Source: Brevibacterium sp. CBA3109 (GTDB taxonomy: Bacteria; Actinomycetota; Actinomycetes; Actinomycetales; Brevibacteriaceae). From it: a DNA stretch of 64,000 bases. The stretch spans positions 1,302,001 to 1,366,000 of the forward strand of contig NZ_CP158281.1 in assembly GCF_040256645.1 (NCBI RefSeq). Direction: 5' to 3'. The notes below the pieces were generated by a model that was not told where the DNA came from, ran no database searches, and saw only the letters and a list, made by a program, of their open reading frames with translations. How positions within the stretch are numbered: the first letter of the stretch is position 1; each line of letters opens with the position of its first letter. The translations under genes were made by a program, and so were the position numbers. Positions 46,901 through 54,302 of the stretch are shown piece by piece.

Positions 46901-48807
46901 GTGACGTCTTCGGCAACGGCATGCTGCGCAGCGAGCACATCCGTCTCGTTGCGGCCTTCGACCATCGGGACATCTTCCTTGATCCCAATCCCGACGCGGC
47001 ACGCAGCTTCGTCGAACGCCAGCGTCTCTTCGATCTGCCGCGCTCAAGCTGGCAGGACTACGACCGGGAGCTCATCTCCACCGGCGGCGGAGTCTTCCCC
47101 CGATCGGCGAAGTCCGTTGACCTCAGCCCCGAGGCCGCAGCAGTTCTGGGCCTCGAGCCCGGCAAGCGCAGCCCCGCCGAGCTGATGTCGCAGATTCTCA
47201 AGGCACCCGTCGATCTCGTCTACAACGGCGGCATCGGCACCTACATCAAGTCCTCGGACGAGAGCCATGGCGATGTTGGGGACAAGGCCAATGACCCCAT
47301 CCGCATCGACGGCCGCGATGTGCGCAGCCGGGTCGTCGGAGAAGGCGGCAACCTCGGTGTGACTCAACTTGGACGTGTCGAAGCGGCACTGAATGGCGTT
47401 GCCATCAACACCGACGCCGTCGACAACTCGGCAGGCGTGGACAGCTCCGACCACGAAGTCAACATCAAGCTGCTCCTGCGCACTCTGCTCCACAAGGGCG
47501 CCTTCGCCGCTGAGGATCGCGAACGCGTCCTGCTGTCCTTCACCGACGATGTCGCCGATCGGGTGTTGGCCAACAACTACGCCCAGAATGTGGTCCTCGG
47601 TGAGGCACGGGCACAGACCGAATCGATGTCAGGCACCTATGGCCGGATGCTCAGCTATCTGGAGAAGAACGCCGATCTCGATCGTCAGGTTGAGTTCCTT
47701 CCCGATGCGCAGGACCTGACCAAACGCGAGTTCAGCTCCTATGTCTCCCCGGAGCTGGCGGTTCTCCTCGCCTACGCCAAGATGCATGCCGCCGATGAGA
47801 TCCTGGACAGCCTGGTTCCCGATGAGGAGTGGATGAAGCGGGAACTGACCTCCTACTTCCCCGATTCCCTTGTCGAGAAGTACGGGGAGCTCATCCCGGA
47901 GCACCCCCTGCACCGGGAGATTGCGACAGCCAAGCTCGTCAACCGGATGATCGACCGCGGTGGACTCACCTACGTCTACCGGATGCTGGAAGAGACTCCC
48001 GCTTCAGTGCCGCAGATCGCTCGTGTCTTCGTCGTCGTCTCCGAGATCTTCGGACTCGATGACTTCTTCGAAGCGGTGTGCGCACTCGACAACAAGGTGT
48101 CAACCGAGGTTCAGGTCCAGCTCCAGCACGCCTATGTGCGTCTGCTCGAACGGTCCTCGCGCTGGTTGGTGCAGCAGGCACCAGACACCCTCGACGTCGA
48201 TTCCGGCATTGAGAAGTACGGCAACGTCGTCGAGGCTCTGCGGGGCCGAGTACCAGACCTCGTCGACGGTTTCGACGCCGAGAGCATGAGGACCACGGCG
48301 CAGGGATACATCGATGAAGGCGTGCCGACCGAACTCGCGTGGCGCGCGGCAGCCCTGCTCGACGAGTTCGTCCTCCTCGACGTCGCTCAGTTGGCGGGTC
48401 GGACGAACGAATCCGCGGAGGATGTCGCCGAGGTGTACTACGCCGTCAACGACAAGTTCTCCGGTTCGCAGCTGCTGACACTCATCGGCAACCTCGACCG
48501 CAGTGATCGGTGGTCGGCACTGGCCCGCGGCTCATTGCGCGATGACTTCTACTCGGCCATCCTCTCGGTGGTCGGAACGGTCCTCGCCGCGACGGGCTCG
48601 CCGATCTCCGGGACTCCGGATGAGCGTGCTGGCCAGCGCCTAGCCGAATGGCTCGAACGCAACGACACCGTGGCCGCACGGGTGCTGGATACGACCGAGA
48701 CGATCCTGGGACTCGAAACCGTCACCCAGGCACCGCTGTCGGTGCTGCTGCGCATGATGCGCGGTGTCGTCCGTTCCTCGGCATGGGAATCGGAGCAGGC
48801 CGTCTGA
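43918..48807 (+). CDS. gdh: NAD-dependent glutamate dehydrogenase, large (180-kDa) type
   Basis: Oxidative deamination of glutamate to 2-oxoglutarate with NAD+. About 1629 residues, the length of L_180 GDHs of Streptomyces and mycobacteria. N-terminal ~730 residues are the regulatory ACT-like and helical part; the catalytic domain has Lys850 in '[13 protein letters not shown]', '[27 protein letters not shown]', the dinucleotide-binding part '[17 protein letters not shown]' and '[22 protein letters not shown]'. ATG 43918 is preferred over TTG 43894 because AGAGG lies five bases upstream. Regulation by Ser/Thr-kinase substrate GarA is known in mycobacteria; not visible here. Confidence 0.95.
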   Translation: [1629 protein letters not shown]

Positions 48808-48947
48808 GCCGTGACCGCTGCAGATCAGTGATAGCGTCAGATCATTGCTGACGTCGACGGACTTCGCGGGCTTGGAGCCTGCGGGTCTGTCGGCGTCTGT
48901 GCCGCCATCATCGGCCTGTGCCGTTGCCCATCCGGAAGAAGAACACA

Positions 48948-50462
48948 GTGCTCAACGAACTCCTGGCCGCCGAAGGCATCACCGACGAAACTGATGTCGA
49001 ACACATCCACCTATTGGTGGGGGACTGGCAGCTCATCGCCGATCTGTCCTTCGCCGATCTCGTCCTGTGGGTACCCTCGGCCAGCGGCTCCTACACAGTG
49101 GTGGCGCACTCGCGTCCGACCACCGGTGCGACCATGTTCAATCGCGATCTCATCGGGGCCCGAGCCACCGGACTCGAGCGTGAACTCCTGGACAGGGCAG
49201 CAAGTTCACGCGAGCTGGTGACGAAGGTGGCCCAGGCGAAACCCATGGGTGTCAACGCCGGCACCGACGACACTGAAGTCTCCGCCGAGGCGGTGCCTCT
49301 CGTCCGTGAGGGAATGACGATCGCCATCATGGTCCGGTACTCAGAAGAGGTCCGGCGTCGGGGCTCGTCGCGCCTCGAGAAGTTCTACCGTCAGTCGGCA
49401 ATGTCGTTGCTGACCATGATCGCGCAGGGTGCTTTCCCTGACCGAGAGGCTCCCAGCGGCGCTCGGCACGGCGAACCACGTGTCGGCGACGGAATCTTCA
49501 TCCTTGATCGTGACTCCCACGTCCAGTACGCGTCCCCGAACGCAGTCTCACTCATGCACCGTCTGGGGCACAACGGTGAGATCGAAGGGGATTACCTCGC
49601 CGAGGTGGTCTCGAGTCTGAGCGCAGAGCTGCGGCAGGTCGATGAGACTCTGCCGCTCGTGCTCACCGGTCGTGCCCCCTGGCGGACCGAGCTCGAGGTC
49701 GGTCGCACGAGTGTGTCCCTGCGGGCGCTGCCGCTGACCGATGACGGCACTCGGACCGGAGCGATCGTCCTTGCCCGGGATGTATCAGAGATCAGACGAC
49801 GCAAGCGCGAACTGCTTTCACGCGATGCGATGATCAAAGAGATGCACCATCGGGTCAAGAACAATCTGCAGACCGTTTCGGCACTGCTCCGACTGCAGAC
49901 GCGTCGGATCGACAGTCCGGAGGCGAAGGGTGCTCTGACGGAGGCGATGCGCCGAGTCTCGATCATCGCCGTCGTTCATGACGTGCTCAGCCAGGGGGTC
50001 GAGTCGGAGGTGGACTTCGACGAGGTCGTGGACAAGGGACTGCGCCTGACTCCCGAGCTGACGAGCCCACTGGTTCAGGTCAGCCTCAAACGCTGCGGCA
50101 GCTTCGGCACCATCTCCTCAGCTGACGCTACCTCTTTGGCGCTGGCGATCACCGAGCTCATCACCAATGCCATCGAACACGGGTTCCCGGTTTCGGAGCA
50201 GGAGAAGCTGGCCCCGGGCGAAACGCTCACCGGTCATGTCTGGGTGACGCCGGAGCACGAGGGCGATCATCTGCACGTCACTATCGCCGACGACGGCGTA
50301 GGACTGGGGGAGGACCACAATCCTGGCAACGGGCTGGGAACGCAGATCGTCAAGACACTGGTATCTGCCGACCTGGCGGGCTCGATCCAATGGCAGGAGC
50401 GTGAAGGCGGCGGAACCGTGGCGATCCTCGACGTGCCGCTGCGCACCGACTCCTACGACTGA
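48948..50462 (+). CDS. PdtaS-like cytosolic sensor histidine kinase
   Basis: 504-residue HWE/HisKA_2 kinase. N-terminal GAF-like domain (~15-140, 'HIHLLVGDWQLIADLSFADLVLWV'), PAS domain (~180-285), HisKA_2 with His300/His301 in 'MHHRVKNNLQTVSALLRLQ', and HATPase_c. This is the architecture of PdtaS, which phosphorylates the ANTAR antiterminator PdtaR in mycobacteria and is tied to nutrient and nitric-oxide or copper signalling. No ANTAR partner is in the window. GTG 48948 has GGAAG nine bases upstream; GTG 48918 would add ten residues. Next to whiB1, as in mycobacteria. Confidence 0.9.
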   Translation: MLNELLAAEGITDETDVEHIHLLVGDWQLIADLSFADLVLWVPSASGSYTVVAHSRPTTGATMFNRDLIGARATGLERELLDRAASSRELVTKVAQAKPMGVNAGTDDTEVSAEAVPLVREGMTIAIMVRYSEEVRRRGSSRLEKFYRQSAMSLLTMIAQGAFPDREAPSGARHGEPRVGDGIFILDRDSHVQYASPNAVSLMHRLGHNGEIEGDYLAEVVSSLSAELRQVDETLPLVLTGRAPWRTELEVGRTSVSLRALPLTDDGTRTGAIVLARDVSEIRRRKRELLSRDAMIKEMHHRVKNNLQTVSALLRLQTRRIDSPEAKGALTEAMRRVSIIAVVHDVLSQGVESEVDFDEVVDKGLRLTPELTSPLVQVSLKRCGSFGTISSADATSLALAITELITNAIEHGFPVSEQEKLAPGETLTGHVWVTPEHEGDHLHVTIADDGVGLGEDHNPGNGLGTQIVKTLVSADLAGSIQWQEREGGGTVAILDVPLRTDSYD

Positions 50463-50581
50463 TTCTGCACCGTCGCCGTTGGAGCATGCGGCGGTATGGT
50501 TGGCGCACTGCGGCACGAATGGTGCGCTGCGGAATGAAGAGTGTGCTGTGTTCCAAGGAGCACGGACATGCGCGGACACGA

Positions 50582-50644
50582 TTGAGTCCCTTGCTCGAAA
50601 TGCGAAGATCTCGTATTCCGAGCAAGGGACTCAAATTGCGACCG
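50582..50644. terminator. long bidirectional terminator between pdtaS-like and whiB1-like genes
   Basis: A perfect 16-bp outer stem (TTGAGTCCCTTGCTCG, 50582-50597, against 50629-50644) with a further paired inner part, between two convergent genes and flanked by AT pairs. It can serve both strands. Confidence 0.88.
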
Positions 50645-50667
50645 ACTGTCTCTAGTCGCTGAAGGCC

Positions 50668-50916
50668 TCAGCCAGCGCGGCGGGCACGTGCGGCGCGACG
50701 TTTGAGCGCACGGCGCTCATCCTCGCTGAGGCCACCCCAGACGCCAGCATCCTGACCGGATTCGAGGGCCCACTGCAGGCAGGTCTCGACTACTTCACAG
50801 CGGCGGCATACAGTCTTAGCCTCTTCGATCTGTAGCAGGGCGGGACCGGTGTTTCCGATCGGGAAGAACAGTTCCGGATCCTCATTGAGGCATGCTGCAC
50901 GGTGTCGCCAATCCAT
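50668..50916 (-). CDS. WhiB1-like transcription factor
   Basis: 82-residue WhiB protein. Four cysteines at positions 9, 37, 40 and 46 match those of mycobacterial WhiB1, whose [4Fe-4S] cluster reacts with nitric oxide and which binds the primary sigma factor. 'GVWGGLSEDERRALKRRAARARRAG' gives the family turn and basic AT-hook-like tail. ATG 50916 is chosen by length and by AAAGG about seven bases upstream; in-frame codons further upstream look non-coding. Convergent with the PdtaS-like gene. Confidence 0.95.
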   Translation of the reverse strand: MDWRHRAACLNEDPELFFPIGNTGPALLQIEEAKTVCRRCEVVETCLQWALESGQDAGVWGGLSEDERRALKRRAARARRAG

Positions 50917-51276
50917 GGTGACCTTTCGACGAATTAAGTGAACGCGGTGTACGACACCTAGATTCCAGGCGCGCAACTCTCTTACCCAAGGTTCACATAA
51001 CCGTTTTGGGCACACAAGGGTAATGCAGTGTGAAATTTCTGACAAATATTTTCCTCATTGTCCTGCTATGGGCCCCTTGATGCAAATTCGGCCGCTTCGC
51101 TTCCTTCTCGTGGCACCAGGCAACGACGACATCGTGATGGATTCTTCCTGAGAGGTGCGGCAGGTTCACGGTTAGACTGGCGATGAAGCGACTTGTCATC
51201 TCCGCGGCAAGCCCACATCGCCGCCGACTCAGTCGAATACGAGAACCGAATCGCAACCTGAACCAGTGGAGGACTC
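50917..51276. promoter_or_regulatory. divergent control region of whiB1 and the carbonic anhydrase-like gene, with a CRP/GlxR-like site
   Basis: A 360-base gap without a convincing gene. At 51029-51044 reads TGTGA-AATTTC-TGACA, one base from the CRP/GlxR palindrome TGTGA-N6-TCACA, 113-128 bases upstream of the whiB1 start. Mycobacterial whiB1 is CRP-controlled, so the site is plausible. The rest (51060-51276) has GGAGG before 51277 as the ribosome-binding site for the next gene. Confidence 0.35.
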
Positions 51277-51831
51277 ATGACAACGGACAATCTGTCCCAT
51301 GCCCGCATCATCTCGGTTGGTGGGCACACCCCTCAGGTCGATCCCGGTGCGTTCATCGCCGCCGGTGCCACCCTGGTCGGGGATGTGAGGGTGAAGAAGG
51401 GTGCCAGCATCTTCTACGGCTGCGTGCTTCGCGCAGAAGCCGCCCCGATCACAATCGGCGAAGACTCGAACGTGCAGGACAACACGGTCATGCACACTGA
51501 TGAGGGCAAACCCGTCGTCATCGGTTCGCGAGTCTCCATCGGCCATCAGGCTCTAGTTCATGGGGCAGTGGTTGACGACGACGTCCTCATCGGCATGCAC
51601 GCCACCGTCCTCAACGATGCCCACGTGGGCTCCGAGTCACTTGTCGCCGCAGGTGCGATCGTCCTCGAGGGCACCGAGATCGCGCCCCGGTCGCTGGTGG
51701 CAGGAGTCCCGGCCAAGGTGCGTCGGGAGATGACGGACGAAGGTGTGGCGAAGGTACGCCAGAACGCGCAGTCGTACCTGCGTCTGTCGGCGCTCCATCG
51801 GGAAACTGCCGAAATCGTCGATGGGCTCTGA
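51277..51831 (+). CDS. gamma-carbonic anhydrase family protein
   Basis: 184-residue left-handed beta-helix protein with hexapeptide repeats. Zinc-binding His pattern of gamma-class carbonic anhydrases: 'QDNTVMHTDEG', then 'IGHQALVHGAVV' and 'IGMHATVLND'. Similar to PaaY/YrdA-like proteins; whether it hydrates CO2 or transfers acyl groups is not decidable here. GGAGG precedes ATG 51277. Confidence 0.93.
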   Translation: MTTDNLSHARIISVGGHTPQVDPGAFIAAGATLVGDVRVKKGASIFYGCVLRAEAAPITIGEDSNVQDNTVMHTDEGKPVVIGSRVSIGHQALVHGAVVDDDVLIGMHATVLNDAHVGSESLVAAGAIVLEGTEIAPRSLVAGVPAKVRREMTDEGVAKVRQNAQSYLRLSALHRETAEIVDGL

Positions 51832-51961
51832 GGTGTCTCCGGCTCTGAGGCGTCTGGAAGCCGCAGATGCATCGAATGGCCTTTTCGATCCTGTTTCGCA
51901 GTCGTTTTCAGAACCGCAGCGCCCATTCGCCCTGTCGTCCACTATTTGAGAGAATTGCACT

Positions 51962-53380
51962 GTGAACACTGAATTTGAATCCACTGCAGATCGAGTCGTC
52001 ATCATCGGTGGTGGCCCGGGCGGATACGAGGCCGCACTGGTCGCCGCCCAATTGGGCGCGGATGTGATGCTCATCGAGCGCAACCGTTGTGGTGGGGCCG
52101 CCGTCATCACCGACGTCGTACCGTCGAAATCACTCATTGCCACGGCCGAGATGATGGAAGAGATCGGCCGCTCGGAGAGCATGGGCATCCGTATCAACGG
52201 CGGCGAGGGCGATGACGGCGATACGGTCACCGCGGACCTCAAGGCCGTCAACAAGCGCATTCTGTCCCTGGCCGACGCTCAGGCCAACGACATCTACGAA
52301 GGTCTCATCCGCTCCGGCGTCAAGGTGATCCAGGGGACTGCGACCCTGGCTGACCGTGACCACGTCGATGTCGTCGAGGACGGCGGTACGGAGTACACCC
52401 TCGAGGCGTCGACGATCCTCCTGTCGGTGGGCTCTCATCCTCGTGAACTCGACTCGGCGAAGCCGGACGGGGAACGAATCCTGACATGGACACAGCTCTA
52501 CGGCCTCGATGAGCTGCCCGAACACCTCATCGTCGTCGGTTCCGGTGTCACCGGTGCTGAGTTCGCATCCGCCTACCGTGCGCTGGGAACGAAGGTCACT
52601 CTGGTCTCCTCCCGTGAGAAGGTTCTGCCAGGTCAGGACGAGGACGCCGCCGACGTGTTGGAGTTCGTCTTCCGCAATAAGGGGATGAACGTCCTCTCCC
52701 GGTCGCGTGCCGATTCGGTCAAGCGCACCGAGACCGGTGTGGAGGTGACCCTGTCCGATGGACGCCGGGTCGAAGGCTCACACTGTCTGATGGCGGTCGG
52801 TTCCATCCCGAACACCGAAAACCTGGGTCTGACTGCCGCGAAGGTCAAGGTCAAGGAGTCCGGTCATATCAAGGTCGACGGTGTCTCGCGCACCTCCCGC
52901 TCCGGCGTCTACGCGGCAGGTGACTGCACCGGCGTGTTTCCCCTGGCGTCCGTGGCCGCGATGCAGGGGCGGATTGCGATGTTCCATGCGCTCGGCGATG
53001 CCGTGCAGCCGCTGAAGCTTCGTCACGTGGCATCAAACGTGTTCACGGCCCCTGAGATCGCAACCGTCGGCTTCACCCAGTCCGACTATCGGGAGAACTC
53101 GACGGACATCGATACGGTGATGCTGCCTCTGGACACGAATCCTCGCGCTAAGATGCTGGGCATCAAGGACGGCTTCGTCAAGCTCTTCGCCCGCCGAGGT
53201 TCGGGTTCGATTCTGGGCGGAGTCATCGTCGGTCCTCGTGCCAGTGAGCTCATCCTGCCGATCACCATGGCCGTGGAGAACCGTCTGACAGTCGATCAGC
53301 TCTCCGCCTCGTTCGTCGTGTACCCGTCGGTGAGCGGATCCCTGACCGAGGCATCACGGCGGCTGCACCGCCACCTATAG
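51962..53380 (+). CDS. LpdA-like NAD(P)H quinone reductase (pyridine nucleotide-disulfide family)
   Basis: 472-residue FAD flavoprotein. FAD motif 'GGGPGGYEAALVAAQLGADV', NAD motif 'VVGSGVTGAEFASAYRALG' and 'VYAAGDCTGVFPLASVAAMQ', plus the C-terminal dimerisation domain. The redox-active Cys pair of lipoamide dehydrogenase is missing: the position reads 'CGGAAVITDVVPSKS' instead of GGTCLNVGCIPSK. This loss is the mark of LpdA (Rv3303c-type) enzymes, which reduce quinones rather than disulfides. GTG 51962. Confidence 0.92.
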   Translation: MNTEFESTADRVVIIGGGPGGYEAALVAAQLGADVMLIERNRCGGAAVITDVVPSKSLIATAEMMEEIGRSESMGIRINGGEGDDGDTVTADLKAVNKRILSLADAQANDIYEGLIRSGVKVIQGTATLADRDHVDVVEDGGTEYTLEASTILLSVGSHPRELDSAKPDGERILTWTQLYGLDELPEHLIVVGSGVTGAEFASAYRALGTKVTLVSSREKVLPGQDEDAADVLEFVFRNKGMNVLSRSRADSVKRTETGVEVTLSDGRRVEGSHCLMAVGSIPNTENLGLTAAKVKVKESGHIKVDGVSRTSRSGVYAAGDCTGVFPLASVAAMQGRIAMFHALGDAVQPLKLRHVASNVFTAPEIATVGFTQSDYRENSTDIDTVMLPLDTNPRAKMLGIKDGFVKLFARRGSGSILGGVIVGPRASELILPITMAVENRLTVDQLSASFVVYPSVSGSLTEASRRLHRHL

Positions 53381-53500
53381 AAGACTTCTCTCTCTCCGAG
53401 CTGTCGATATCGGGATCCTTCACCCGTCAGTAGGGTGTCAGACGCCTTCGCTTGACGTGCCCGGCAGATGCCGGCGCGCATTTGATGTAGGGAGAGAGAA

Positions 53501-53842
53501 ATGAAGTATGCACTTCTGCTCATGGGAAACGTCGCCGATGCCGAATGCGGTGCGGATGAGGGACCTGATCCCAGCGAGTTCATGGCCTTCGACGAGGAGA
53601 TCAACGCGGCGGGCATCGTTGTCGGAGGCTTCTCCCTTGAAGGTCCCGACACTGGTGTGCGAGTCAGTACTGGGTCCGCTGAAACTGTAATTACGTCAGG
53701 ACCGTTCGCAGAAGGCGGCGACTTCGTCGGCGGTAGCTACATCATCAACGTCGCCGGTATTGACGAGGCGATCGCGTGGGCAGAGAAGAGCCCGGCCTCC
53801 ACTCTGGGACACATCGAGATACGGCCTCTCGCCGACTACTGA
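53501..53842 (+). CDS. YCII-related (DGPF) domain protein
   Basis: 113-residue dimeric alpha/beta-barrel protein. YCII/DGPF proteins regularly precede ECF42-type sigma factors, whose function depends on them in known cases. Seen: 'KYALLLMGN', 'FDEEINAAGIVVGGFSLEG', 'GPFAEGGDFVGGSYIINVAGIDEAIAWAEKSP' region (a DGPF-like 'SGPFAEG' turn) and C-terminal 'GHIEIRPLADY'. GGGAGAGAG precedes the ATG. Intact, although its sigma partner is broken. Its stop overlaps the ATG of that pseudogene. Confidence 0.9.
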   Translation: MKYALLLMGNVADAECGADEGPDPSEFMAFDEEINAAGIVVGGFSLEGPDTGVRVSTGSAETVITSGPFAEGGDFVGGSYIINVAGIDEAIAWAEKSPASTLGHIEIRPLADY

Positions 53843-54275
53843 TGTTCTCTGCAGGCAATGCCGAGCAGTCGACGGTCGCCCGGATCCTCCACAGAATCGA
53901 TGTCGAGGACCGTGGGCGACTGCTTGCAGCTCTGGCAGCAAAATTTCATGATCTCGACCTAGCCGCCGACGTCCTCCAAGAGGCAATGGTGCGCGCCTTG
54001 GAAACGTGGACCAAGCGGGGTATCCCGCAGAATCCACAGGCATGGCTGATGACGGCTGCGAAGAATCGAGCGCTCGACATCATCCGCTCGAGGATTTGGC
54101 CGCGGAACCAGGGCTGGACGGATATCGCCCGTTCCACATCGCACGGGCTCTCACCTTCAGGGAGTTGGGCAAGCTCGAACATGCACGGGCGGCCTTCAGG
54201 AGGGCACTGGACTGCCCGGGGAATGATGCCGAATCCGATTACATCGAGACACAGATCAGGGATCTGCTCTCCTGA
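53842..54275 (+). pseudogene. ECF42-type RNA polymerase sigma factor, internal deletion and frameshift
   Basis: The ATG at 53842 overlaps the YCII stop and opens sigma region 2: 'RILHRIDVEDRGRLLAALAAKFHDLDLAADVLQEAMVRALETW', ending at about residue 83 (54093). Region 4 and most of the C-terminal extension are missing. The family's last ~60 residues resume in another frame (54082-54275: 'GLDGYRPFHIARAL', 'FRELGKLEHARAAFRRAL', 'IETQIRDLLS'). Full-length ECF42 factors are around 400 residues, so roughly 750-800 bases are gone. The junction is near 54085-54095. Confidence 0.85.
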
Positions 54276-54302
54276 AGCCGACTCAGGCGGCGAAGGGCCG
54301 AC

